64,000 nucleotides of DNA, taken from NCBI RefSeq assembly GCF_040802235.1, contig NC_133165.1, positions 16,153,623-16,217,622 of the forward strand, read 5' to 3'. The position numbers and the translations under genes were made by a program. Below the pieces are notes generated by a model that was given only the letters and a program-made list of their open reading frames with translations, was not told where the DNA came from and ran no database searches. Origin of the DNA: Manis javanica (Eukaryota; Chordata; Mammalia; Pholidota; Manidae). Each line of letters starts with the position of its first letter. Position 1 is the stretch's first letter. Shown here in pieces: positions 10,701-20,900 of this stretch.

Positions 10701-11015
10701 GCAAGTATTTCATATGTAATCTTCAACCTAAGATGATTTATCTGCAAATAATTTTCCTCAAAAGAGCTCCATACCTAGACCTGAATTTCACACATCAGGA
10801 AAAGGTATTAATTCCTTCAAGTCTTTATCCAAGTAAAATTTTACCCTTCCACTGAAAAGTTTCCAGGCTGCCCTATATAAAATTGCAAACCCTCAGGGCT
10901 TTTTATTCCCTTCTATTTTGTTCACTTCTGTGTATTTTATTCACTCCTAGTGCTTGGGATATTACCTAACACACACCAAAAAAAGTTTCTCACATGTTTT
11001 ATTTAGTAATTAATT
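10701..11015. other. Gene-free spacer
   Basis: Nothing recognised. Confidence 0.4.
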
Positions 11016-11165
11016 AGTTACTAGCTGTGTGACTGTGGATAAACTACTTAACTTCTCTGTGCATTCATTTTCTATCTTAAAATGGGTATGATAAATAACT
11101 GCTCCATAGGTTTATAATGAGTATTAAATAAATTAAAATATGGCAGGTGCTTATAAACTACTTGG
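11016..11165 (+). mobile_element. MIR SINE fragment
   Basis: CTAGCTGTGTGACTGTGGAT at about 11021, then ACTTAACTTCTCTGTGCATT and AAAATGGGTATGATAAATAA in MIR order. Confidence 0.85.
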
Positions 11166-11782
11166 AGTATAAAAAACATATGAAACCATTTTACTGAAAG
11201 TTACTGAATTAGAATTTTTTTTGTTTGAGGATATTTAAAATATTAGTGGTTAATTTGTCTCAAAGAAAATAAAAAGTTAAGTTTTATTGATTCTAATATT
11301 TTCTTCATAATGTTCTTGTTTAATCTAATACTAAAATACACATATGATATATTCATAGCACATGAACCAAATGAAGTGTTAAATGTGCATTTGTATATTA
11401 GCCATAGTGGAAACTATAAATAAAGCAAATGGAAGGAATGTTTGCTTTCCTTTCCTTACAGGTGCAATAAAAGCAGAAATTTATCAAGTAGAATCTCTCT
11501 AGCAATTATAATTATTTAAGCAAATTTGACTTTTGGTAATGTGATCTCCTACCATCTAAAAACAAGTGATAATGACTATACAGTTGCATTTTTTCTTAAT
11601 TGTATACTGTTTAGAATTAAACCTTGTTTATACTTTTAAAAATCTGTAAAATTTTGAATGTATTAGGAAAAACAGTACTATAAAATTAACACCTAAAAAT
11701 ACTAGCCAAAATTAATAGAACATGCCTAATGTTCAAGAATTAAAAGGCTTTAACCACTACAGGACTATAAGGACTTAACATG
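11166..11782. other. AT-rich gene-free stretch
   Basis: No ORF or repeat recognised. Confidence 0.4.
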
Positions 11783-11840
11783 GAGACTGTATTTATATAT
11801 TTTTTATATTAAATATTTATTTATTTTTGTGGGGGGAGGG

Positions 11841-12149
11841 CATCTCTCATATTTATTGATCAAATGGTTGTTAACAACAATAAAATTCTGTATAGGGGAC
11901 TCAATGCACAATCATTAATCAACCCCAAGCCTAGTTCTCAACAGTCTCCAATCTTCTGAAGCATAATGAACAAGTTCTTACATGGAGAACAAATTCTTAC
12001 ATAGTGAATAAGTTCTTACATGGTGAACAGTGCGAGGGCAGTCATCACAGAAACTTTCAGTTTTGATCACGCATTATGCACTATAAACAATCAGGTCAAA
12101 TATGAATATTCGTTTGATTTTTATACTTGATTTATATGTGAATCCCACA
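11841..12149 (-). mobile_element. Truncated LTR (U3-R) of copy 2
   Basis: Starts TGTGGGATTC on the minus strand at 12149, after a purine-rich run (12164-12150, AAAAAGGGAGAAA). AATAAA lies at about 11860 on the minus strand, and the LTR ends GAGAGATGCCCTCC. U3 holds three tandem copies of a 17-18 bp unit (plus strand GAACAAGTTCTTACATG, GAACAAATTCTTACATAG, GAATAAGTTCTTACATGG, 11968-12022). Copy 1 keeps only one. Confidence 0.65.
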
Positions 12150-12164
12150 TTTCTCCCTTTTTAT

Positions 12165-12195
12165 TGTTATTATTATTATTATTATTTTTAATAAA
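12165..12195. repeat. (ATT)n microsatellite
   Basis: TTATTATTATTATTATTATT run just 5' (minus strand) of the LTR polypurine tract. Confidence 0.9.
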
Positions 12196-12394
12196 ATGCT
12201 GAAGTGGTAGGTAGATGCAAGATAAAGGTAGAAAACATAGTTTAGTGCTGTAAGAGGGCAAATGTAGATGATCAGGTGTGTGCCTATAGACTAAGTATTA
12301 ATCCAGGCTAGACAAGGGCAACAAAACATCCACGGATGCAGACGATTTCTCTCAAAACCGGGGGGGGGGGGTGAGGTTCTAAGCCTCACCTCTG

Positions 12395-12724
12395 TTGATC
12401 CCCAATTTCTCATCTGATGGCCCCCCTGCGACTGTGCCTGTCTTAGGTTGTTCCTCCCTTGAGGAATCTTACCCGTCTCTGGCTAACCAGTCATCTTCCG
12501 GGGCCATACAGGGAAATGTAAAGTTGGTAAGTAAGAGAGAAGCAATTTTATTTGAAAGGTTAGCTTTTTACTTCTTTGCAGATTTATGCCCTGTAGCTTT
12601 TATGCCCAGCATTTGTCTTGAGGTATCTTTACCACTTGGAGGAATTATGATACTCGGTAATTTCGTTATGAGGCATGAATTCTACTTAAGGGTTGTAATT
12701 AGGAAAGGAGAAGAAAAGCTATAG
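12395..12724 (+). other. 109-codon ORF antisense to the ERV, between env and LTR
   Basis: Uninterrupted in this copy. In copy 1 the same frame is present but split by a frameshift. No family recognised. It is moderately Ser/Pro-rich at the start and hydrophobic later, and a consensus-like 5' splice site (TTGGTAAGTAAG) lies inside it at about 12523. It may be chance, an inverted retroviral segment, or a captured antisense exon. Confidence 0.3.
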
Positions 12725-12758
12725 AAGTAGCAGATGAAAGAAAACATGGGAAGATTGA

Positions 12759-13286
12759 TTATTTCTTTGACATATCTTCTAGTAGAGTAACATAAGCATG
12801 TATAGGTTTTAAACTACTAATTAAATTGTGTACACACATTAACATAATAGGAATACAGCTACATAACCAAAGCAGACCTACGATTACCAGCCATCTCCAG
12901 TGAAACCAAGAAAACCAGTTAGGCAACCTAGGCATTTGTGAAAACTTATCAATGATATGGTGGATATTGTCCAACTGAACTTGAATAGTTTGAGAAAAAT
13001 CAGACAAATTAAAACAACATATTCCTGGGAACTGTTCACATCCCATATGTTCTTTTAACAGTAGATAGTCTATAGTCACAAGATTTTGGAGCACTGCAAC
13101 TTGCACTTCTCCTAATTCTTGGTTGAGTTCCAACAGTATAGATCCAGTCAAATTTGTTGTTTTACTGTATGCACAGGCCAGCTTAGATATCTCCTTCTTC
13201 TTTCCAATGGCAAGTCCAGGAACCAGTGGGATGAATGCAGCTACAACTGCAACAGCGACAGGATCTTTGTTGAAGTTTTTTGATGT
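12759..13286 (-). pseudogene. env: Retroviral Env transmembrane subunit (copy 2)
   Basis: The frame is open for about 175 codons from just after the TGA at 13287 to the stop at 12759; no ATG lies near its start, and the first alternative start is TTG at 13151. Parts in order: a fusion-peptide-like Ala/Val-rich segment (about 13250-13195), an N-terminal helix, an intact CX6CC (CEQFPGICC) followed by FNLSD, a second helix, a Trp-rich membrane-proximal region (FSWFHWRW), a hydrophobic anchor and a cytoplasmic tail of about 30 residues. CX6CC is the covalent SU-TM linkage motif of gamma-/alpharetrovirus-type Envs. SU is missing, so this could not act as an entry glycoprotein. The TM frame is nevertheless uninterrupted. 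Confidence 0.75.
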
Positions 13287-13469
13287 TCATCTTCTGATGA
13301 CTCTTCCAGAGAATGTTGATGTTGGAAGTTCTTCTTCATATCGTATCCTAATTCGTTTTCTGGGTAGCCAAATTAGGCTTTGATTCTCTGTATAAACACA
13401 AACAAACCCTTTGCCCATACTTTGATATGCCCTTTGTATCATTGTGAAGAACTTATTGGAGATCACCAC
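13287..13469 (-). pseudogene. Integrase C-terminus-like frame before env TM
   Basis: Sixty codons ending at TGA 13289-13287. The segment GKGFVCVYTENQSLIWLPRK has the spacing of the C-terminal SH3-like domain of class II (beta/alpha-like) retroviral integrases, which end in a W-x-P-x-R/K strand. The TM frame continues in phase directly after the TGA, with no SU between. The assignment rests on motif likeness only. Confidence 0.45.
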
Positions 13470-13480
13470 ACAGGAACTGC

Positions 13481-13630
13481 ATTTTTTTTAAGAGAAAGGA
13501 ATAATATCAGAAAAATGTACTTCCACAGCTGATCATCTGACACCCTTTAAATGTTCAAAATTAAGGATATTTAAAGCATGCTTTAATCATTGATTTACAG
13601 TTAGTTTTATCCTATCATGTAGTAATCCCC
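13481..13630 (-). other. Junction segment present only in copy 2
   Basis: About 150 bp between the L1 A-tract and the ERV block, itself ending in an A-rich run (TTAAAAAAAAT on the sense strand) next to GCAGTTCCTG, the first bases shared by both copies. Copy 1 goes straight from A13 to GCAGTTCCTG. It may be upstream retroviral sequence lost from copy 1. No domain recognised. Confidence 0.5.
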
Positions 13631-13651
13631 CTTTTTTTTCCTTTTTTTTTT

Positions 13652-13982
13652 GTTATCATTAATCTACAATTACATGAAGAATATTATGCTAACTAGGCTC
13701 TCCCCTATACCAGGTCCCCCCAACAAACCCCTTTGCAGTCACTGTCCATCAGCATAGCAAAGTGTTGTGGAATCACTACGTGTCTTCTCTGTGTTGTACA
13801 GCCCTCCCCTTTCTCCCACCCCCCCATTATGCATGCTAATCATAATACCCCCTTTTTTCTCCCCCCCTTATCCCTCCCTACCCACCCATCCTCCCCAGTC
13901 CCTTTCCCTTTGGTAACTGTTAGTCCATTCTTGGGTTCTGTGGTTCTGCTGCTGTTTTGTTCCTTCAGTTTTTCCTTTGTTC
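13652..13982 (-). mobile_element. L1 3' UTR of copy 2 with G-rich tract
   Basis: Same 3' UTR as at 153-480: a C-rich plus strand (13800-13905) gives a polypurine G-rich tract on the sense strand, followed by the GATTAATGATAAC end and A-tracts at 13651-13631. G-quadruplex potential is clear from the G runs. Confidence 0.85.
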
Positions 13983-15187
13983 TTATACTCCACAGATGAG
14001 TGAAATCATTTGGTATTTCTCTTTCTCCACTTGGCTTATTTCACTGAGCATAATACCCTCTAGCTCCATCCATGTTGTTGCAAATAGTAGGATTTGTTTT
14101 CTTCTTATGGCTGAGTAATATTCCATTGTGTATATGCACCACATGTTCTTTATCCATTCATCTACTGATGGACACTTAGGTTGCTTCCAATTCTTGGCTA
14201 TTGTAAATAGTGCTGGGATAAACATAGGGGTGCATCTGTCTTTTTCAAACTTGAGTGCTGCATTCTTAGGGTAAATTCCTAGGAGTGGTATTTCTGGGTC
14301 AAATGGTAAGTCTATTTTGAGCATTTTGAGGAACCTCCATACAGCTTTCCACAATGGTTGAACTAATTTACATTCCCACCAGCAGTATAGGAGGGTTCCC
14401 CTTTCTCCACAACCTCGCCAACATTTGTTGTTGTTTGTCTTTTGGATGGCAGCCATCCTTACTGGTGTGAGGTGATACCTCATTGTGGTTTTAATTTGCA
14501 TTTCTCTGATAATTAGCGATGTGGAGCATCTTTTCATGTGTCTGTTGGCCATCTGTATTTCTTTTCTGGAGAACTGTCTGTTCAGTTCCTCTGCCCATTT
14601 TTTAATTGGATTATTTGTTTTTTGTTTGTTGAGGTGTGAGCTCTTTATATATTTTGCACATCAAGCCTTTATCAGATGTCATTTACAAATATATTCTTCC
14701 ATACTGTAGGGTACCTTTTTGTTCTATTGATGGTGTCTTTTTCTGTACAGAAGCTTTTCAGCTTAATATAGTCCCACTTGTTCATTTTTGCTGTTATTTT
14801 TCTTGCCCGGGGAGATATGTTCAAGAAGAGGTCACTCATGTTTATGTCTAAGAGGTTTTTGCCTATGTTTTTTACTAAGAGTTTTATGGTTTCATGACTT
14901 ACATTCAGGTCTTTGATCCATTTTGAATTTACTTTTCTGTATGGGGTTAGACAATAGTCCAGTTTCATTCTCCTACATGTAGCTGTCCAGTTTTGCCAGC
15001 ACCATCTGTTGAAGAGACTCTCATTTCGCCATTGTATGTCCATGGCTCCTTTATCAAATATTAATTGACCATATATGTTTGGGTTAATGTCTGGAGTCTC
15101 TAATCTGTTCCACTGGTCTGTGGCTCTGTCCTTGTGCCAGTACCAAACTGTCTTGATTACTATGGCTTTGTAGTAGAGCTTGAAGTT
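13983..15187 (-). pseudogene. L1 ORF2 C-terminal remnant
   Basis: Two L1 ORF2 frames are visible: 15043-14672, with the region after the reverse transcriptase ([19 protein letters not shown], then KWIKDLNV), and 14552-13983, with [20 protein letters not shown], the zinc-knuckle-like [20 protein letters not shown] and the typical [20 protein letters not shown] terminus. A frameshifted segment separates them. The upstream end ([17 protein letters not shown]) reaches the TSD. Endonuclease and catalytic RT are missing, so the copy cannot move by itself. Confidence 0.93.
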
Positions 15188-15199
15188 GAGACTGTATTT

Positions 15200-15985
15200 G
15201 TTTTAAGGCTGAGAGTGTCTACCTCTTTATCTTTAGTAAGACAGATGATTAACAAAACACAAGAAAAGTACAAATAAACTATCTCTTTTTCAATGTTTCA
15301 GTTATTTCTTTTGTGCTGTTATATCTATGAAAGCTAAATTGTTATCCTGACCTATTAAAAATAAAACACCTTATTTAATTAAATAAAGTATGTGAATATT
15401 ATCAGCCAGGGTAACAAAACACTACCAATGTTCTTAGATATATTTGTATGATTATATATACCTCAATAGAGCAAATATGCTCCTTCTCCTCATAGAGAGA
15501 TGAATTGACAAAAATTATTATATTAATATTACTTCTGGTATTCATTCAAAAAAGTAATTTAAAATAGCCATGCATTCACAAAATTTCCCAAATACTGAAT
15601 TATCTTTATATTTTAATTCCAGTAAATCACATAATGTTCTTTCTTACTTTTGGCTATGATAAATGTACAACAAACAACATTTTATTATGGGTTTCTTCTC
15701 CTTTTCCTTTCTTTCTTTCCTGCTAGCTGGTAAGTATAATACAATTAATAAAACAAATTGATAAAATTGTTACAACATTAGCATCTTTAAGGACTGTTTC
15801 TTATAGCCTCCTTTCATTTCCCCTATTCCTATAAATAACTCTTTCTCACTTTCATTATCACTCTAGAAGCAAACTATAAGGACCATTAATTAAACAAGGC
15901 TATTCATAATATACTTAGAATACTTTGTACGCTTATATACATTTCTATAAATTATATCCAATTTAATCCTGCTTTAATATCACTC
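15200..15985. other. AT-rich gene-free stretch
   Basis: No repeat or ORF of note. Confidence 0.4.
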
Positions 15986-16016
15986 ATGCATTCATTCATT
16001 CATTCATTCATTCATT
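15986..16016. repeat. (ATTC)n microsatellite
   Basis: Seven or so ATTC units. Confidence 0.95.
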
Positions 16017-16114
16017 GCAAAAGAACTCTTGCAGCTAAGATCCCAGTGAACAGGATAGTCGACTTGCCTCCCTGCCATTCTTGTGCTCTGCCTTTCTTCC
16101 CAGCTGTCTCAATG

Positions 16115-16238
16115 AAAATAGTAATAATAATAATAATCACCATTCATTGAGCCCTTATTAGGTAAAGCTCACAGTGACATGTTTTTAACAAAACTACCTA
16201 TTTAATTCTCATGACTTGACCGGCAGGTAAGAGACAAT
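16115..16238 (-). mobile_element. Partial MIR after an (AAT)n run
   Basis: AATAATAATAATAATCAC, then CATTCATTGAGCCCTTATTA and ATTTAATTCTCATGACTTGA, which fit the 3' half of a reversed MIR. Confidence 0.5.
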
Positions 16239-16239
16239 A

Positions 16240-16500
16240 TAGTACAGCCTGGTTCAACTTGTAGCTCTGCCATTTACTGGTTACTACCTGTATTCCTTAG
16301 GCAAGTAACTTAAGCTAAACTTAATTAGGTTTCAATTTTTTTTTTATTGGAATAGTATCTTCCCTTTATCTGTAAATCAGGAATCATAACAGTACCAAGC
16401 ACAAGGAATTCTTGTGACTATTAAATTAGTTAATACATGTAAAACGTGTAGAATAGTGCCTGGTTCAATAAATGTGGCCATTGTTATAATTGCTGTTTTA
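16240..16500 (+). mobile_element. MIR SINE
   Basis: TTCAACTTGTAGCTCTGCCA, AGGCAAGTAACTTAAGC, then GTTAATACATGTAAAACGTG and GAATAGTGCCTGGTTCAATA in MIR order, with a T-rich interruption at about 16336. Confidence 0.85.
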
Positions 16501-17505
16501 TCAATGAAGAGTCTTATAGATTTAAGTTACCCAAGCATAACAACACAACAATCAAGAGACTGAACCAGGAACTCTAAACCCTGGTCTAACTCCATGAGTT
16601 ATGTATAATCTTTTGCTGAGAATGGACACTTTAACTTAAATGGAGGTATTGTCATGTCATACTCAACTCAACAGTCAATATTCAGAGTTCCATGAGTCTT
16701 TTTTCTATAAATAATGTGAAAAAATAGGTTTTAGCTGTACCACTTACCAATTTGCAAGAGATTTTGCCTTCTTGAGAAAATATAAATATAAAAAGAAAAT
16801 GTTGCCCTCTGAATGAAGCTAAAGAAACTCTTCTAAACCATCCAGCTTTTTAAAATATAATGGAGGGAGATATTAAACATTTTCCAATAACTTACTGAAA
16901 GGAGGAGAGGGGACAAAAATGACAGACCATTTAGAGTTATAACAAGTGAATAATATATTGGCAAGAAATACCTTTTATTTGCTATTTGCTCACTACTCAC
17001 AATACAGGTAATATAGACACCTGTCACAATAGGCAAAAGAGCAAAATTCATGGGACTGATTCTCAGACACAAGAAATTCAATCTAGACTAAAACATATAT
17101 AGTCAAAGCATAACTCTTACTTTTTTTACAGTATGACTGCCTTGAACCAGTATTTTAGCATTTAAAGATATCACATGTTAAATCAATTTATGAAAATGCT
17201 TACTTTTTACTAGTTTTCAGAATCACAGTAAATGTGAATATTAAGCTTGGTTTTAAAAGGTGAAAAGTGACTTCACTCTAGAGACATATTTTTTGACATT
17301 ATTTATATATTAAAAAACTATGGAACTCTGAATGTTGAAGCTACAGTATTACACCACAATGTCTCTATATTAACTTAAAGCATCCATTCTAAACAAAAGA
17401 TTATTTTTTCCTCAGGGTTTAAAGATCATAAACAATGTATTTCTAGACGACTTACTTAGAGACTGCTTAATACTACACTCTGTTAAATAAGCTCTGGAAA
17501 TCTAA
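16501..17505. other. Gene-free stretch
   Basis: AT-rich. An 82-codon minus-strand ORF (17081-16833) has no recognisable motif. Confidence 0.4.
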
Positions 17506-17742
17506 TGCACGGTATAATGATTATAGACAATATTGATTATAATCATCAAACTTGCTGAGAGACTAGATCTTAATTATTTTTAACACAAAAAAAGAAATGA
17601 TAATCATGTGATGTGATAGAAGTGTTAACTGCTGCCACAATAGCAATCATATTACAACATATAAATGTATCAAACCAACATGTTGTACACCTTAAACTTA
17701 CACAATGTTATATGTCAAATATATTTCAATAAAAAAAATATG
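17506..17742 (+). mobile_element. L1 3' end fragment
   Basis: CATGTTGTACACCTTAAACT, then TATGTCAAATATATTTCAAT and AAAAAAAA, the classic L1M 3' terminus. Confidence 0.85.
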
Positions 17743-17751
17743 ACTTATTTA

Positions 17752-17777
17752 TTCAGTTAGTTAGTTAGTTAGTTACA
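17752..17777. repeat. (TTAG)n microsatellite
   Basis: About five TTAG units following an L1 tail. Confidence 0.9.
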
Positions 17778-18695
17778 GGGAGTGCCAGGTCTCAAGCACA
17801 GAACATGTGTGATTTCCTTCCCGGCCATGGTGAACTGAACGCCCTAATGGAACGGGTAAAAAGGGCAGCTGGAGAATAAACGATGCACACAAGAAGTAAA
17901 CATAACTCAGCCAAACACATGAGGATATTATTTGGGGCAATTTTGCTTGCATGTGTTCACATAACATTTCAGCTGGGTAATGCTAGGCTTTAACTTATGC
18001 ATATCTGTGGGATAGAGAAATCGCTCCAAGAATGAAGAGAGACTTTATTCAAAAATGTACAGTGGAAAATTAGTTCTCACAATGGGCTTCCTTTACAGAA
18101 AACCACTGGCTTAGCAGTACATATTCCATCATACATGATTTTTTAGGGTCTGATTCAGCTGGTCCAAGTAAGAATCACAATTAGAGCACTGTGCAGCAAT
18201 AATTGCTTGCCGTGGCACTAATTGAAGCAAACCCACTCCTCCCTCCCCAGGAGAAATATTTAAGCAAAAGGAGTGACTGTGATATATTTGACTATCATGT
18301 TCATGAACAGTGTTTATGTATGGGCAAATGAAAGGCAGCCACATTTGGAGCAACCTAACAATGTAGGGACTTGCAGCTGATGTGCCCACTGCATTTGGTT
18401 AAGGAGAAAAGGGAACAAAGCACACTTGAAAAGAATTTTACTCAGACCAACAATCCACTTTCGGGGTGCATGAGTAGATAAAAATTCCAATCAGTATAAC
18501 AATAAATTTTGAGCCTGGAATCAATAAAAGTATCCTTCTCACATATAAAAATAAATTCTGGATGAAGAGTATATGTAAAGGATATGATCAGTAAACAAAG
18601 AAAACCTTTCTATTCTACTGAAAAAATAATGGATTAATTTTGAGCATAGAGGATCTGAAGGAGTCAATCATCAAGATAAAATCAGCTGGGAAAAT
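17778..18695. other. Gene-free stretch
   Basis: No repeat recognised. Balanced base composition around 18150-18420 (TAATT and CAATAATTG motifs) would suit conserved noncoding sequence, but this cannot be judged from one genome. Confidence 0.35.
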
Positions 18696-19215
18696 CATTT
18701 GTCAGTGTGTGCTAAAACCAGCCATGTCCCATAACTCAACAACTCTATTCTTGGGTGTATAGCCAACAGAAATGTGTATAATGTCCATCAAAAGATGTAT
18801 GAAAGAACATCACAGCAGTACTATTTGTTATAGAAAAAACAGAGAAAATATCCTCAAGTCCTTTCAAGCGTAAAATGAATAGTGGGGATATCTAAACAAT
18901 GAAGTACTAAAATGTAATATTATAATAACAATAAATGAGTCTGCTTTCACATTCTTATGAATGAGTTTTACATATATCTTGTATGATTCCATGATCCATT
19001 CATATGAAGTCAAAAAACAAGCAAAACATCTATGGTATTAGAAACCTGGCTATTGTTTACCACCGTGCGGGTGTTGTGATGGAATGAGGGGGCTGCTTGG
19101 GCTCTGGGACACATTGTGCTTCTTGGTCCATTTGCTGGTTACACAGATGCGTACACTTTGTGAGAGTTCATCAAGTATTCATTTTCTACCTGCAAATTAT
19201 ACTTTATTTAAAATT
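18696..19215 (+). mobile_element. Old L1M 3' end
   Basis: Order of phrases: AACTCTATTCTTGGGTGTAT, CATCAAAAGATGTATGAAAG, CACAGCAGTACTATTTGTTA, TGTATGATTCCATGATCCAT, AAAACAAGCAAAACATCTAT, ending with a T/A-rich CTTTATTTAAAA. The ORF2 end and 3' UTR of an ancient L1. Confidence 0.8.
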
Positions 19216-19229
19216 TGACTTGAAATAAT

Positions 19230-19432
19230 ACCAAGCAGACCCTGGACTCAAGTCCTGACTCCATGTCTTACAAGCTGTATGATCTGAAGCAAGCTGCAAA
19301 ACCTCTCTTAGCCTCAACTTTCCAATTTGTAAAATATGAATAATAATAGTGCCTACCTCAAAGAATATTTGTATATTACATAAGCTAATGGGCCTGATGC
19401 AAAATAAGTGTTTAATAAATTAGTTAGCATGT
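19230..19432 (+). mobile_element. MIR SINE
   Basis: TGACTCCATGTCTTACAAGC, CTCTCTTAGCCTCAACTTTC, GTAAAATATGAATAATAATA, GTGCCTACCTCAAAG. Confidence 0.85.
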
Positions 19433-19439
19433 CATGAGG

Positions 19440-20170
19440 CAGGCTGATCCCATAGTGGTGGGAAGAAAACAAACTCAGAACTAAAAGGAATACCACTGGA
19501 GAGAAAGTCCTTGGCAGATAAGACAAGGTAGACCATTTCGAACCAAGAGCTATCAACAGTGGCCAGTGCTACAGAGAGATCAAGGAAGTTAAAGAGGGGA
19601 AAGATCTGACAATGTGGAAGTCACTGGTGACCTTCATCTCAGCAGATGGCACCAAGCAAGAGGGAGCAGTAGGACTGAGTGAAAGCACAAATGAGATGTA
19701 AGGAAATGAAGATATCTAAGTAAATCTTTCCAGAAATGTGGCTGTGAAGGACAAACAAAGAAGGGGCCTTAGGTGAGGAGGATATGAAATTGAGAAGATT
19801 ATTGTTAATGGGAGAGATGCATATGAGGAACCAATAGAGAGATACTGATAACACAGGAGACAGGAATATCGGCAGAGCAAGGTCCACAAGGAGGTAAAGA
19901 AAATGGAAACAGAACAAGATCTAGTTCTACTGAGCGGGAGGGAGGACATCTCTTCCTGCACCAAGAGGAAAAGAAGAAAAGGTCAGTTCAGATGCCGAGT
20001 CCCTGATAGGCAGGGAGACATTCTCACCAGATGGTTTCAATTTTGGCAGTGAGGTAAAAGGCAGCAGCATCTCCAGAGAGCAAACATAAAACTGGTAGGA
20101 TAAAGGGTATAATGAGATTTTTTAATGAAATAAAAATTAAATTACCAAGGAGAAAGGGAGAGACTCTAAC
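19440..20170 (-). mobile_element. L2 LINE fragment, antisense
   Basis: GGAAGTCACTGGTGACCTTC and the surrounding GA-rich text follow the reversed coding part of the L2 3' half. Minus-strand ORFs here (19964-19353) are decayed L2 coding sequence, not genes. Confidence 0.65.
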
Positions 20171-20366
20171 CAGAGATACAAAAAATACTGCCAAGCAGTG
20201 TTAGAGTCCCAATTGTTTGTGAACCACAGCTGTTTCACTCACCAACCTACAAACTCATGTGATCTCTAGCAGTACTTTGTATTTCTGAGCTATTCTTACA
20301 ATGATTCCATGATTATTTTTAAGATCCTAGGTGTACAGAGACAACAGATGGTTAGATTGATCCTGG

Positions 20367-20900
20367 TATGAGTTTTTCACAAGATTGGTGCAAAGGAAAG
20401 ACTCATGGTTTCAAATCACAGAAACCCAATTCAAACCAGCTTCAACCCATAATAAAACTGATCAGGCTATATAATGGGAAATTGCAAAGTATATCTGGTT
20501 CCAGGGGGTTACCTAATGTCATTAGTAATCTGTCTTTTTCTCCATTTCTTGACTGCTTTCCTCTCTCTCTTATGTTTTTTTTTTTTCAGGCAAATTCTCC
20601 CTTATTGGTGGCAAAGAAGAACACTTGAATTCTAATCCACTGTTACCGTAGCTACCCCTTCTCCCCCAAAAGAGAAAACACATCTTTTTCATTCACTTCA
20701 GAAGTTATTACAGGAAGGACTCCTTTGTATCATCTTGGATCAACCATCCTTAAATCAAACACTGTGGCGCAGGAAATGGAGTTCTGAGCAGACAAATGGG
20801 TTCAGTTCTGCTCAAACCACAGAGACTAACAGTAAAGGAGAGAATTCTTCTCTAAAAGAAAAAGATGCAGGGCTGGAAAAACAGGGAAAAAGGAAAAACT
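20367..20900 (+). repeat. Old dispersed repeat, family not assigned
   Basis: AAACCCAATTCAAACCAGCT, then a T-rich run and CAGGCAAATTCTCCC...TGGTGGCAAAGAAG, follow an ancient interspersed repeat also suspected at 42540-42950. ORFs here are shadows. Confidence 0.45.

Larger units (their letters stand above)
11783..15199 (-). mobile_element. L1-ERV composite retroposon, copy 2
   Basis: A minus-strand element of about 3.39 kb between 12-bp duplications GAGACTGTATTT (11783-11794 and 15188-15199). Read on the minus strand: L1 ORF2 C-terminal half (15187-13983), L1 3' UTR (13982-13652) with a G-rich tract, an A-tract, about 150 bp not in copy 1 (13630-13481), then the retroviral 3' end (13480-11841) and a degenerate A/T tail (about 11840-11795). 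L1 ORF2 is 5'-truncated and frameshifted. The order and the L1-ERV boundary are as in copy 1, but this copy ends at the ERV poly(A) site and has no older L1 tail. Confidence 0.87.

Noticed and set aside
13733-14851. Plus-strand ORFs of 71-88 codons
   Set aside because: Antisense of L1 ORF2 and its 3' UTR.
19353-19964. Minus-strand ORFs rich in Leu/Ser
   Set aside because: Decayed L2 sequence.
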